From NCBI GenBank assembly GCA_035420085.1, contig DAOLUH010000004.1:80895-144894 (forward strand): a stretch of 64,000 bases of DNA, written 5' to 3'. Positions 24,607-33,275 of this stretch are shown here, in pieces. Position numbers and translations under genes: made by a program. The notes below the pieces were generated by a model. It saw only the letters and a list, made by a program, of their open reading frames with translations. It searched no databases and had not been told where the DNA came from. Numbering within the stretch: position 1 is the stretch's first letter; each line of letters starts with the position of its first letter. Origin of the DNA: DSWT01 sp035420085. GTDB taxonomy: Bacteria; Chloroflexota; Anaerolineae; B4-G1; SLSP01.

Positions 24607-25509
24607 GTGACCGAAAAGCATCCTTACATTGCGATTGAGGGCGTGATTGGCGTGGGGAAGACGACGCTGGCACGGCTCTTGCAGCCGCGCTTCGACGGCG
24701 GCACAATCCTCGAAGCCTTCGACGAAAACCCGTTCCTATCCGATTTCTACGGCGACCGCGCGCGTTACGCTTTCCAGACGCAGCTCTTCTTCCTGCTCAG
24801 CCGCTATCGCCAGCAGCAAACGGCGACCGAACGCCTGCGCCACGGCGCGCTGCTCTCCGACTATTTCTTCGGCAAGGACCGGCTCTTCGCCCATCTCAAC
24901 ATCACCGGCGAGGATGAGCTGGCGATGTACGACCGCCTCTACGACGCTTTATCCGAGAAGGTGACGCCGCCGGACCTGGTGGTCTACCTGCGGGCGGAGA
25001 TGGAAACCTTGATGGCGCGGATTGCGATGCGCGACCGCACCTACGAGCGCCAGATGGAGCGCGGCTACATCGCGGCGCTGCGGCAGGAATACGAGACGCT
25101 CTTCGCCCACTACGACGCCACACCGCTCCTGGTCATTGATTCGGACGAGATTGACTTCGTGCGGCGGGCCGACGATCTGGACGACATCGAGAACCGCATC
25201 CGCGCGGCGTTGGCCGGGGTGCGCCAGCCGACCCTGCCGGACATCGTCACCGCGCTGCCGCCGCGCCCCGCGTGGACGCTTATCTCGGCCCCCACCCCAG
25301 AGCCACGGACGCAGGCCAACTGGCAGGCATTGGGGGATTTTCTGGCGCTGGCAGAGGCGGTAGGGCGCATCGGCGGGGCGCTCTCGCAGCAGCCGCCCAT
25401 CGGCCCGGAAGGCGCGCCGGAATCCATCCAGGCGGCGCTCCGCGACGCCGCGCGCGCGCTCCAGGCGCTATCACAACGGACAGACGTCAATCTCAACGAG
25501 GAAGGGTGA
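24607..25509 (+). CDS. deoxynucleoside kinase family protein with extra C-terminal domain
   Basis: 300 residues from a GTG start behind AGGGGGCAAGC. The P-loop is GVIGVGKTTLARLL; a YFFGKDRLFAHLNI segment takes the place of the DRS/DYFF motif; the lid arginines are in MRDRTYERQMERGYI. Family members phosphorylate deoxynucleosides with ATP in salvage. The kinase core ends near residue 210; a further 90 residues (from TLPDIVTALPPRPAW, Pro- and Ala-rich with a helical end) are not part of the usual fold and are unexplained. The gene overlaps nothing but is only 7 bp from a second, shorter kinase. Confidence 0.85.
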   Translation: MTEKHPYIAIEGVIGVGKTTLARLLQPRFDGGTILEAFDENPFLSDFYGDRARYAFQTQLFFLLSRYRQQQTATERLRHGALLSDYFFGKDRLFAHLNITGEDELAMYDRLYDALSEKVTPPDLVVYLRAEMETLMARIAMRDRTYERQMERGYIAALRQEYETLFAHYDATPLLVIDSDEIDFVRRADDLDDIENRIRAALAGVRQPTLPDIVTALPPRPAWTLISAPTPEPRTQANWQALGDFLALAEAVGRIGGALSQQPPIGPEGAPESIQAALRDAARALQALSQRTDVNLNEEG

Positions 25510-25516
25510 AAACAGG

Positions 25517-26155
25517 ATGACAAAACACTTTATCGGCATTGCCGGCAACATTGGCGTCGGAAAATCAACCCTCACCTCCTTGCTCAGTGAACATCTGGGA
25601 TGGGAACCGTTCCTGGAAGGAGTCAACGACAACCCCTACCTGGCCGATTTCTACAGCGACATGTCGCGGTGGAGCTTTCACTCGCAGGTATTCTTTCTGG
25701 CGCGCCGGCTGCGCCATCACCGGCAACTGCTGGACCGCCCCAACTCGGTCATCCAGGATCGCACCGTCTACGAGGACGCTGAAATTTTTGCCCGCAACCT
25801 GTACGACCAGGGATCTATGGAGGCGCGCGACTACAGCACTTACTGCGATCTCTATCAGGCTGTGACCTCCATTCTGCCTCCGCCGAACCTCGTGCTGTAC
25901 CTGCGGGCTTCTGTACCCACCCTGGTCAAGCGCATCCAGCAGCGTGGCCGCACTTACGAGCGCCAGATTTCGGCGGATTATCTGGAAAAATTGAATCTGC
26001 TCTACGAGGATTGGTTCGAGCATTTCTCCCTGTGTCCTATCCTGACGATCCCGGCAGACCGGCTGGATTTTGTCGCCAACGGGGATCACCTCGATTTGAT
26101 CATCACACGCATCCTGGAACGACTCCAGGGGAAGGAAGTGGTGAACTTTGACTGA
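25517..26155 (+). CDS. deoxyadenosine/deoxyguanosine kinase
   Basis: 212 residues. P-loop AGNIGVGKSTLTSLL, specificity motif QDRTVYEDAEIFARNLY and lid RGRTYERQI match the purine deoxynucleoside kinase group (dGK/dAK type) of Firmicutes and mycoplasmas. It phosphorylates deoxypurine nucleosides using ATP. The tandem arrangement of two deoxynucleoside kinases recalls the paired dGK/dAK of Lactobacillus, where the two form a heterodimer; here that is inference. Its 3' end overlaps the TTG start of the sensor kinase by 8 bases. Confidence 0.9.
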   Translation: MTKHFIGIAGNIGVGKSTLTSLLSEHLGWEPFLEGVNDNPYLADFYSDMSRWSFHSQVFFLARRLRHHRQLLDRPNSVIQDRTVYEDAEIFARNLYDQGSMEARDYSTYCDLYQAVTSILPPPNLVLYLRASVPTLVKRIQQRGRTYERQISADYLEKLNLLYEDWFEHFSLCPILTIPADRLDFVANGDHLDLIITRILERLQGKEVVNFD

Positions 26156-27752
26156 ACACACGAGCAGTGCAACCGGTTCCTTTCTGTACCAGGCGGCCCT
26201 CACCATCAGTGCGAAGTTGGATACGGATGAGGTTCTCCAACAACTGATGATCCTCACCCACCAGCACTTCCAGCCCGACGCGGCCTCCGTCGCCCTCGTT
26301 ATGCGCGACGGTTCGCTCGTCTTTCGCGCCGCCTCCGGTAAAAGCGCGCAGCACATCGTCGGTATGGAAATGGCGAAAGGCGCTGGCATCGTCGGTTGGG
26401 TGGCCGAGCACGGGCAGCAGTTGTGGGTCGCCAATGCCTACCAGGATCAGCGGTTCTACCGCGAGGCCGACGCAGAAACGGGATTCCAGACCACTGCCAT
26501 CTTAGCCGTCCCGGTGAAAGTCGGCGATCAGACAGTAGCCGTCGTGGAGATGATCAATCCCAATCCCCTGACCGATTTGCAAGAAGCCCAGGAGATCATG
26601 ACGGCGCTGGCCTCCCTGGCCGCGCCGGCCATTCAAAACGCGCGACTCTTTGAGCAGGTCCGCCGTGCGGAAGCACGTTACCAGGCCCTCTTCGAGCAAA
26701 ACCTCGATCCCATCATCATCCTCGATCCACAGGGACATTTCCTCGAAGTGAACCGCGCCGCGCAAGAGCTGCTCCCCATATCAGCCGCCGCCGACCACGC
26801 CGACGACGACGCCCAAACCGCTGATCTGGCCCAATTGGCCCTCACTGCCGCGCAATACGACACGCTCAAGGCGCGAGTAGCCACCGAAAGCATCGTGACA
26901 TGGGAAATTAAAACCAGCACGTCGAAAGCGGAAGAACGTATCCTGGACGTGTACTTGTCGTATTTGCCGCACTACCTGCCCAACGGGGCGTATCAATGGC
27001 TGGCTCACGATATCACCGACCGGGTTGAGCTGGACGAGATGCGCGAACAACTCTCGCACATGATCGTCCACGACTTGCGCGTGCCGCTCAGCAACATCAC
27101 CAACACGCTGGAACTGCTGATGACGGCGTGGCGTGAAAAAGACGTCACCATCCCTATGGAACAAGTGTTGGAGATCGGGTTGCGCAGCGCGCAGCGGATG
27201 GAGCGCCTCATCAGCAACATATTGGACGCCCGGCGACTCACTACCACCCACAAAACACTCACCGTATCTACTATCCGTATACCCGATTTGATCGCCGACG
27301 TGGTTGAGACCATCCAGCCGAACATCAGGCGACGCCGGCACACGCTCATCCAACGCCTCCAGGATACGCTGCCGACTATGCAAGGCGATGTAGATTTATT
27401 GCGGCGGGTGCTGCTCAATTTACTGGACAACGCGGCAAAGTATACACCGGATGGCGGCGCGATCACCCTCGCGGTCCGCGCCGACGCCCATGATTTCCAT
27501 TTCGCCGTCAGCGATACCGGTCCAGGGATTCCGCCGGAGGATCGTGTGCACCTCTTTGAGATGTTCTACCGCGCGCGTGGTCAGCAGCAGCGCGGCGCCG
27601 GCATCGGCCTGGCCTTCTGCAAGTTAGCAATCGAAGCCCACGGCGGACACATCGGCGTGCAGAGTGAGATCAACAAGGGATCGGTCTTTGCCTTTACCAT
27701 TCCGCGCCACCTCCCTGAAAACGCCATTTACCATGCTGAGGAGGACGCGTGA
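26148..27752 (+). CDS. cytoplasmic GAF-PAS sensor histidine kinase
   Basis: 534 residues, no membrane helix. A GAF domain (about 10-165), a PAS-like domain (about 170-290, with LFEQNLDPIIILDPQGHFLEVNRAAQELL), the H-box SHMIVHDLRVPLSNITNTLELL, and an ATPase domain (LLNLLDNAAKYTPDGGAI, VSDTGPGIPPEDRVHLFEMFYRA, GAGIGLAFCKLAIEAHGGHIGV). The apparent start is TTG, 8 bases inside the preceding kinase gene. No response regulator is adjacent, so it is an orphan whose target is unknown. The four-base overlap with the AlaX gene suggests co-translation in the operon 24607-28960. Confidence 0.9.
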   Translation: MTEHTSSATGSFLYQAALTISAKLDTDEVLQQLMILTHQHFQPDAASVALVMRDGSLVFRAASGKSAQHIVGMEMAKGAGIVGWVAEHGQQLWVANAYQDQRFYREADAETGFQTTAILAVPVKVGDQTVAVVEMINPNPLTDLQEAQEIMTALASLAAPAIQNARLFEQVRRAEARYQALFEQNLDPIIILDPQGHFLEVNRAAQELLPISAAADHADDDAQTADLAQLALTAAQYDTLKARVATESIVTWEIKTSTSKAEERILDVYLSYLPHYLPNGAYQWLAHDITDRVELDEMREQLSHMIVHDLRVPLSNITNTLELLMTAWREKDVTIPMEQVLEIGLRSAQRMERLISNILDARRLTTTHKTLTVSTIRIPDLIADVVETIQPNIRRRRHTLIQRLQDTLPTMQGDVDLLRRVLLNLLDNAAKYTPDGGAITLAVRADAHDFHFAVSDTGPGIPPEDRVHLFEMFYRARGQQQRGAGIGLAFCKLAIEAHGGHIGVQSEINKGSVFAFTIPRHLPENAIYHAEEDA

Positions 27753-28960
27753 CGCGACGCCTGTACTACGACGATTCCACGCTGCGCACATTCCAGGCGC
27801 GCATCGTCGCGCGACGCGATACGGAACGTGGGCCAGCCGTGCAACTGGATCAAACCGCGTTCTACCCCACGTCTGGCGGACAGCCGCACGACACGGGACA
27901 CATCGCTGGCATCCCGGTGGTGGATGTGTGGGACGAAGAGGATGGCGCGATATGGCACCTGCTTCCGGTCGCGCTCCCGCAGGCTATCGCTCCAGGCGAT
28001 AGCGTCAGCGGCGTCATCCACTGGCCGCGGCGCTTCGATCACATGCAGCAGCACACGGGCCAGCACCTGCTCTCTGCCGCCTTCGTCGCCGTGGCGCAGG
28101 CGCAGACGGTGAGCTTTCACCTGGGAACGGATGCCAGCACCATTGATCTCGACTGCCCACAACTCACCTGGGACCTCGCTTTCCAGGTTGAAGATGAGGT
28201 GAACCGCGTCGTCTGGGAAAATCGCCCGGTCACCATCCACACCGTCACCCGCGATACCCTGCGCGACATTCCCCTGCGCAAACCGCCGCAGGTGACGGGC
28301 GACATTCGCGTGATCTGGGTGGCGGGATACGACGCTTCGGCCTGCGGTGGAACGCACGTCCAGGCGACAGGCGAGATCGGGCTGATCAAGATCGCCGGGA
28401 TCGAACGCTACAAAGGCGGTTCGCGCGTCACCTTCCGGTGTGGAGAGCGGGCGCTGCGCGATTACCGCCGCGCATTACACACCCTGCGCGAAGCCGGCAA
28501 CGCGCTCAGCATGAGCCAGGATGAAGTCCCGCAGGCCGTCGTCCGGCTGCAAGACGAGCTACAAACGGCCCGCCGCGCGCTGAACAAAGCGCAGAGCCAA
28601 TTGCTCGAATTGGAGGCCGATCGCTTATGGGCAGAGACGCCGGAAGTGGATGGCGCCCGGCGCATCGTCGCCCACTGGAATGAGCGCACCTTTGCCGACG
28701 CGCGCGTCATCGCCAACCGGCTGCGTGAGCGTCCCCGCACTGTGCTCCTGTTAGCCGTCACCGAGGAGAAAGGCGTGCGATTGGTCGTCGCCCGTAGCGA
28801 TGATCTGCCGCACTACGATGCCGGGGCGCTGCTGCGGGACGTGACCGGCGTACTCGGTGGGCGCGGCGGCGGCTCCCCATCCATCGCCCAAGGCGCCGCC
28901 GACCCACATCCGCATGCGACAATCGTGGAAGCGCTGTGCAACGCGATACGTAATGCGTAA
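27749..28960 (+). CDS. AlaX-type alanyl-tRNA editing protein, long form
   Basis: 403 residues starting at GTG (GAGGAGGACGC upstream). The tRNA-Ala editing zinc site is complete: HMQQHTGQH (H-x3-H) and ACGGTHV (C-x3-H). FYPTSGGQPHDTG is the conserved N-terminal loop. A C-terminal helical/DHHA1-like extension ends with VLGGRGGGSPSIAQGA, as in AlaRS and AlaX-L. It would hydrolyse Ser- or Gly-tRNA(Ala) mischarged by AlaRS. It lacks the synthetase aminoacylation domain. The start overlaps the preceding kinase stop (GTGA). Confidence 0.88.
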   Translation: MTRRLYYDDSTLRTFQARIVARRDTERGPAVQLDQTAFYPTSGGQPHDTGHIAGIPVVDVWDEEDGAIWHLLPVALPQAIAPGDSVSGVIHWPRRFDHMQQHTGQHLLSAAFVAVAQAQTVSFHLGTDASTIDLDCPQLTWDLAFQVEDEVNRVVWENRPVTIHTVTRDTLRDIPLRKPPQVTGDIRVIWVAGYDASACGGTHVQATGEIGLIKIAGIERYKGGSRVTFRCGERALRDYRRALHTLREAGNALSMSQDEVPQAVVRLQDELQTARRALNKAQSQLLELEADRLWAETPEVDGARRIVAHWNERTFADARVIANRLRERPRTVLLLAVTEEKGVRLVVARSDDLPHYDAGALLRDVTGVLGGRGGGSPSIAQGAADPHPHATIVEALCNAIRNA

Positions 28961-29020
28961 AACGTAAAACGTAATATGTAATTAACTTACGTTTCAGCCT
29001 TTACGTTTTACGTTTTACGT
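28948..29020. repeat. inverted repeat of GTAAAAC heptamers
   Basis: ACGTAATGCGTAAAACG and AAAACGTAA on the left pair with TTACGTTTTACGTTTTACGT on the right, separated by about 26 bases. It overlaps the last codons of the AlaX gene and lies before the metallo-beta-lactamase-like gene. Confidence 0.75.
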
Positions 29021-29047
29021 TCTATTCTCAACTGATTGGAGGTAGAT

Positions 29048-29905
29048 ATGCAAGAAATCGCCCCCGGTATCTTCGTGGAATCCAGGTATCCGCCGTACAA
29101 CGTCGGATTGATCGTCACGGATAACGGCGCGATTGCTGTGGATATTCCGCCGCGACCAAGCCACGCCTGGGCCTGGCAGGAGCAAATCAAACAGGTCACA
29201 GAGAAACTACGCTACGCCGTGATCACCGACGCGACGCTGGAAAAGCAAGTCGCGGCGTCGCTGTGGAACATTCCCCTCATCGCAACGACTGCCACGCTGC
29301 GCGCCATCACGGCCTACGACGAGCGCGAATGGCGCGATATGCTGCAAATCTTCATCACGCAGCACCCCGAAGAAGCCGAGGAGCTGGGTAGAATTCGACC
29401 GCACCCTCCCACCTTTGCCTTCGACGCACGGCTCCTTTTGCATGACCGGACGCCGCCCGTGGAACTGGAAGTCATCGCTGGAGCTGCGCCCGGCAGTCTG
29501 TGGATCACGCTCCCCGAATATGGTTTGCTCTTTGCCGGCGACACCATCACCGTGGACGAACCGCCGCCGCTGGACAACACGCGAGACTCCAAAGGCTGGC
29601 TGAACACGCTGAGTAGCCTGGCCCGCCGCACCACCATCCACCAGATCGTACCGGGACGCGGCAAAGCGCCCATCCAGCACGCCGACATCGAACCGCTGCG
29701 CGAGTTCCTCCGCGTGATGCGCCGCACGGCGCGCACCCTGGCGAACAGCAACAGCGTCCGTCTTGCCCAATGCGCGCAGGATTTGGGGCAAGCTTTCTAC
29801 AATGCCAAAGGCCAACGCGCCGTCAAACGCATCAAAGCAGGATTGGAACACCTCGTCGCGGAGATTCAGCAGGGAAAAACCACAGACGAGGAGAATGGAG
29901 AGTAG
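29048..29905 (+). CDS. metallo-beta-lactamase-fold protein lacking the canonical metal motif
   Basis: 285 residues from the ATG behind TTGGAGGTAGAT. The overall pattern is MBL-like: GIFVESRYPPYNVGLIVTDNGAIAVDIPPRP (in short pieces GLIVTDNGAIAVD), WITLPEYGLLFAGDTIT, IVPGRGKAP. But the HxHxDH metal motif is missing: after the first strand set the text is AVITDATLEKQVAAS, with no histidine pair. GLLFAGDTI retains the usual aspartate. It may be a scaffold or a non-hydrolytic relative. The C-terminal helical end (IKAGLEHLVAEIQQGK) is unannotated. Confidence 0.7.
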   Translation: MQEIAPGIFVESRYPPYNVGLIVTDNGAIAVDIPPRPSHAWAWQEQIKQVTEKLRYAVITDATLEKQVAASLWNIPLIATTATLRAITAYDEREWRDMLQIFITQHPEEAEELGRIRPHPPTFAFDARLLLHDRTPPVELEVIAGAAPGSLWITLPEYGLLFAGDTITVDEPPPLDNTRDSKGWLNTLSSLARRTTIHQIVPGRGKAPIQHADIEPLREFLRVMRRTARTLANSNSVRLAQCAQDLGQAFYNAKGQRAVKRIKAGLEHLVAEIQQGKTTDEENGE

Positions 29906-29998
29906 GGGGGAGAGGGAGTAGGGGTGTAGGGGTGTGGGGGAGTGGAGGAGTGGACAATCACCCCCTCACTCCCCCACCCCTTCACCCCCTCACCCAAT
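29905..29998. repeat. G-rich/C-rich inverted word repeat between convergent genes
   Basis: A run of GTAGGGGTGT and GGGGGAGTGGAGGAGTGG words is followed after ACAAT by CACCCC, CTCACTCCCCCACCCC and TTCACCCCCTCACCC. The arms are complementary, so the region may form a stem that terminates both the MBL-like gene and cinA. It overlaps the last codon of each by a base or so. Confidence 0.7.
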
Positions 29999-30460
29999 CC
30001 CCAGGTATTCGGCCAGGTGACGCAGGGCGGCGTAGGCGGCGAACTCATTGTTGGCAGCGCGGTCGCCGGTGAAGAGGTGACGCCATGCCCAACGTTCAGT
30101 CGGCGTCGCCAGACCGAGGTAGTACAACCCCACCGGCTTTGACGCGGTTGCGCCCGTCGGCCCGGCAATGCCAGTGACGCTGACCGCCACCTCCACCCCC
30201 AGCGCGCGGCACGCCCCCGCCGCCATCTCCAGCGCGGTGACCGCACTGACCGCGCCCCAGCGAGCCAGGGTTTCCTCGCGCACCCCCAGCAACCGCAGCT
30301 TGATCGCGTTATCGTAGGCGATGATGCCGCCCCAGAAGTACCGCGAGCTACCCGCTACCTGCGTCAGCATGTGGCCGATGAGGCCGCCGGTGGCGGATTC
30401 TGCCACAGCCACGCGCCAGTTCCGTGTCATCAGGCGTTCACCAACATATTCTGCCAGCAT
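29990..30460 (-). CDS. pncC: CinA-family (PncC) nicotinamide-nucleotide amidase
   Basis: 156 residues from the ATG behind AGAGGAGTGACC. The PncC domain is complete: AESATGGLIGHMLTQVAGSS, GGIIAYDNAIKLRLLGV, VSVTGIAGPTGATASKPVG, VGLYYLGL. It deamidates nicotinamide mononucleotide to nicotinate mononucleotide in pyridine nucleotide recycling. The N-terminal molybdopterin-like CinA domain is absent, which is the usual stand-alone PncC form. An upstream in-frame start would add 19 residues without family support. Confidence 0.9.
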   Translation of the reverse strand: MLAEYVGERLMTRNWRVAVAESATGGLIGHMLTQVAGSSRYFWGGIIAYDNAIKLRLLGVREETLARWGAVSAVTALEMAAGACRALGVEVAVSVTGIAGPTGATASKPVGLYYLGLATPTERWAWRHLFTGDRAANNEFAAYAALRHLAEYLGIG

Positions 30461-30653
30461 GGTCACTCCTCTAACATTGTCTCTCACGCGAAAACGATTT
30501 ATCCCAGATTGTAGCACCAGCTGGAGCAGGGAGCAACCTCTGGGAAACAGGTCGGCACAGCAACGGTGTTATAGCGCGTGCGTAGAGTCATGCTACAATA
30601 GTGAAAGAACTCAGTCAGCCTGACTTTCACACGACTTTGCCAGGGAGTACACA

Positions 30654-30740
30654 ATGTCCAAACATATAACCTGCCTGTACAGCCACACAGAAATCTGCCA
30701 GGCGTTCTGTGCGGAATTTGAAGGGGGTACGGCGCATTGA
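30654..30740 (+). CDS. 28-residue Cys/His-rich small ORF, coupled to a membrane protein
   Basis: The frame opens at ATG with a good ribosome site (CAGGGAGTACACA) and reads MSKHITCLYSHTEICQAF to a stop at 30738-30740. It has three Cys (7, 15, 19) and three His (4, 11, 28). Its stop TGA overlaps the TTG start of the membrane protein (TTGA), which suggests a leader peptide or a co-translated small protein. A TACAAT box at 30594-30599 lies 54 bases upstream. No homologue is known to me. A chance open frame is possible, as 28 codons is short. Confidence 0.4.
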   Translation: MSKHITCLYSHTEICQAFCAEFEGGTAH

Positions 30741-31312
30741 AACGCTGGCTATCATCGGCCTGGGCCAGGCTACTGCCCTCCAGCGGCGACGCGCTGCACC
30801 GGAGGCAGGCCGGGCTGGTCATTGCAACGTGTCTGGGACTCGCGGCGGCCATCCTGTTGTTGATCCTCGTTTGGCTCAGCAGCGGCGATTTGCAGTGGGA
30901 GACTACCGTTGCAGGCGGTATTTTTTGTCTCATCCTGGCGAGCATCGCCGCACTGGCGCGTAAGGGGCGGGGGATCACGTCCGTCTGGCTACTGGCGGGT
31001 TTGCTGGCCGTCCTCATCACGCTGGACGCGGGCAGTTACGGACTGGGGTCGCCAGCCGCCGCCGGATTCGTCATCCCCATCGTCCTGACCGCGTGCGGAG
31101 TGGGATTATGGGCCGGGATCGGTGTGGCGTGTTATGCCGCCGCTGCCGTGTGGATCATCGCCGTTGCCGGGCAAGCCGGGTGGTACATCCCCTACGGCCC
31201 GTTCGACATCTCCCACCTCACCTTCAATGCACCCGCTTACACTGTCATCTTCCTCCTCGTAGCCCTTATCGTCGGTCTGTGGGAGTGCAACCGCACCCCA
31301 GATCAGTGCTGA
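30737..31312 (+). CDS. hypothetical polytopic membrane protein
   Basis: 191 residues, TTG start (GAAGGGGGTACGGCGCA upstream). The centre has about five hydrophobic segments (LVIATCLGLAAAILLLILVW, GGIFCLILASIAALA, SVWLLAGLLAVLITLD, IVLTACGVGLWAGIGVACYAAAAVWIIAVAG, YTVIFLLVALIVGLW). The arrangement resembles the N-terminal membrane module of some sensor kinases or GGDEF proteins, here without an output domain. Ends in a Cys near the C-terminus (TPDQC). Function unknown. Confidence 0.6.
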   Translation: MKRWLSSAWARLLPSSGDALHRRQAGLVIATCLGLAAAILLLILVWLSSGDLQWETTVAGGIFCLILASIAALARKGRGITSVWLLAGLLAVLITLDAGSYGLGSPAAAGFVIPIVLTACGVGLWAGIGVACYAAAAVWIIAVAGQAGWYIPYGPFDISHLTFNAPAYTVIFLLVALIVGLWECNRTPDQC

Positions 31313-31404
31313 TTTATCGAAGCGCAAGAGGTAAACTGACAGTTTGCCATAAACTTGTAACTTTCAACATGTGCGACCTGTGAGCATTTGCAGAGGGGGA
31401 ACAT

Positions 31405-32235
31405 ATGGCTGTTAAAATTATCACCGATACCAGTTGCGATTTGCCAGCGGGCCTGGAGCAGGAACTCAACATCACGAGCGTGCCGCTCATCTTCCTTTTT
31501 GGAGATGAGCAATATCCGGACAAATCCATCCCGATGGAAGAGTTCTGGGCGAAAGCCAGATCGGTCTGGCCTACAACGTCCGCGCCTTCGTCGGGTGACT
31601 TCGAGCACGCCTTCCGCGCGGCGGTGGATGCCGGGGATCAAGTCGCGTGCATCACCGTCACGAGCAAACTCAGCGCCACTTACAACGCGGCGGTGATTGC
31701 CAGCCAGCGGTTCTCGCCCGACCAAGTTGCCGTGGTGGATTCGCTGTCGTTATCCATCTCCCAGGGGCACATGGTTCTCGCCGCAGCCCAGGCTGCGCGC
31801 GCGGGTGGTTCCCTCGCCGATGTGGCGCGCGCCGCCAAAGCGTGCCGCGACAAGCTGCACCTGTACATCACGCTGGATACCGTTCAATACCTGGTCAAGG
31901 GCGGCCGGGCCAGCAAACTCAGCGGCATCCTCGCCGGATTGCTCAAAATCCGTCCTATGCTCGGCGTGCAGGATGGCGAACTCGTCCTCCTCGAAAAACT
32001 ACGGGGACGCAACATCGCCACACGCCGCCTGCTGGAACTGGCGTTCGAACACCTGCCCGCCGCAAGGCTTGCCGTCGCGCACATCGCCTGTCTCGAAGAG
32101 GCGCGAGTTTTGGCGGCAGAATTGGCGGCGCGAGCCGGGTGCGCGGTGGAATCTATCCCCATCATCGAAGTAGGTATGGCCCTCGCCACCCACGGCGGGC
32201 CGGGGACACTGGGCGTCGGCGTTGTCTCAGCCTGA
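31405..32235 (+). CDS. DegV-family fatty-acid-binding protein
   Basis: 276 residues with the DegV pattern: IITDTSCDLPAGLEQELNI, DITSKLSATYNAAV-type loop (VTSKLSATYNAAV), SLSLSISQGHMVL and the C-terminal ILAGLLKIRPMLGVQDGEL. DegV (FakB-like) proteins bind a fatty acid and present it to the kinase FakA. No fakA gene is next to it. The start at 31405 follows AGAGGGGGAACAT. It overlaps the next gene's region, so adenosine deaminase follows directly. Confidence 0.9.
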   Translation: MAVKIITDTSCDLPAGLEQELNITSVPLIFLFGDEQYPDKSIPMEEFWAKARSVWPTTSAPSSGDFEHAFRAAVDAGDQVACITVTSKLSATYNAAVIASQRFSPDQVAVVDSLSLSISQGHMVLAAAQAARAGGSLADVARAAKACRDKLHLYITLDTVQYLVKGGRASKLSGILAGLLKIRPMLGVQDGELVLLEKLRGRNIATRRLLELAFEHLPAARLAVAHIACLEEARVLAAELAARAGCAVESIPIIEVGMALATHGGPGTLGVGVVSA

Positions 32236-33178
32236 ACTGCGCATGGACCTTCAAGCGCTCCCCAAAGCCGAATTGCACTGCCACCTCGATGGCATCCTCA
32301 GCCCGGCGATGGCCCGCGATATCCGCCGCGACGACCCTACGTTCCCCATCGCGCCGGAAGACTTCACACCTTACTATCCTGTCACAGATTTTGAAAGCTT
32401 TTGGCGTTGGTGGCGGGCAGTTGACCCGATCAGTGGGCAATTGATGCGCTTTTTCCCGATCCTGGCGCAGCACATCGCGGCGTTGAAAGCACAGAATGTC
32501 CATCACGCCGAGATACTGGTCGGTTCGAGCGAAGTCCTGCGCGACATGGCCGCCGCCATCGAGGCGTTCACCGCGCTCCATGCTTGGGTCGCCCAGCACA
32601 CGACAGGCGACCTCACCCTGGCCTTCATCGTCATCTTCGGGCGCGGCAAGACGCCGGAAGCTGCGGAGGAACTCGCGGACCGGGTTATCGCGCTGTACGA
32701 GGCCGGTCTGGTGGTGGGAATCGCGCTGGCGGGGCCGGAGACCAATCAACCAGTCAAGACCTACGCGCGGACGCTCGCGCGCTGCCACGAGACGGGGATG
32801 GGGATCGAAATCCACGCGGGGGAGTGGTGCGGGCCAGAATCGGTGTGGGACGCGCTGGCACACGGCCATCCCGACCGCATCGGGCACGGCGTGGGGCTGT
32901 TCCGCGACCCGGCGCTCGTCGCGCTGTTTCAGGAGCGCCAGATCCACATCGAAATGTGCCCTACCAGCAACCTCAAAACCGGCAGTGTGGCGCGCATCGA
33001 AGAACACCCCATCTGCCTGGCGCGCGACCTGGGGCTGAATTTCAGCGTCAATACCGACGATCCCGGCCCGTTCCTGAACAGCATGACGTCGGAATACCAA
33101 TTGCTGGCGGATGTATTCGGCTTCGACGAGGCCGATTTCCGGCGAATTTACGAAAACACGCTAAAATCTCGTTTCTGA
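32222..33178 (+). CDS. add: adenosine deaminase
   Basis: 318 residues if the TTG at 32222 is used, or 311 from the ATG at 32243; neither has a clear ribosome site, and the TTG start overlaps the preceding stop by 14 bp. The metal and catalytic motifs are complete: AELHCHLDG, IEIHAGEWCGPESV, RIGHGVGL, MCPTSNLKTG, and the paired aspartates in FSVNTDDPGPF. It hydrolyses adenosine to inosine; the wider family also includes adenine deaminase-like members. Encoded next to DegV and NudC on the same strand. Confidence 0.88.
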   Translation: MSQPELRMDLQALPKAELHCHLDGILSPAMARDIRRDDPTFPIAPEDFTPYYPVTDFESFWRWWRAVDPISGQLMRFFPILAQHIAALKAQNVHHAEILVGSSEVLRDMAAAIEAFTALHAWVAQHTTGDLTLAFIVIFGRGKTPEAAEELADRVIALYEAGLVVGIALAGPETNQPVKTYARTLARCHETGMGIEIHAGEWCGPESVWDALAHGHPDRIGHGVGLFRDPALVALFQERQIHIEMCPTSNLKTGSVARIEEHPICLARDLGLNFSVNTDDPGPFLNSMTSEYQLLADVFGFDEADFRRIYENTLKSRF

Positions 33179-33188
33179 GGCGCAATTT

Positions 33189-33234
33189 ACCGACTGAAGT
33201 CGGTGTATACGCGTACACACCGGCTTCAGCCGGT
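33189..33234. repeat. GACTGAAGTC / GGCTTCAGCC inverted repeat, copy 1
   Basis: Arms ACCGACTGAAGTCGGTGT and ACACCGGCTTCAGCCGGT flank a short ATACGCGTAC centre. Each arm is itself a small palindrome. A nearly identical copy is at 40401-40445. Followed by TCTTTT, so it may act as a terminator for adenosine deaminase. Confidence 0.75.
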
Positions 33235-33275
33235 TCTTTTAGCACAGCAAACAAATTCAACTCAAGGACGCCAAT

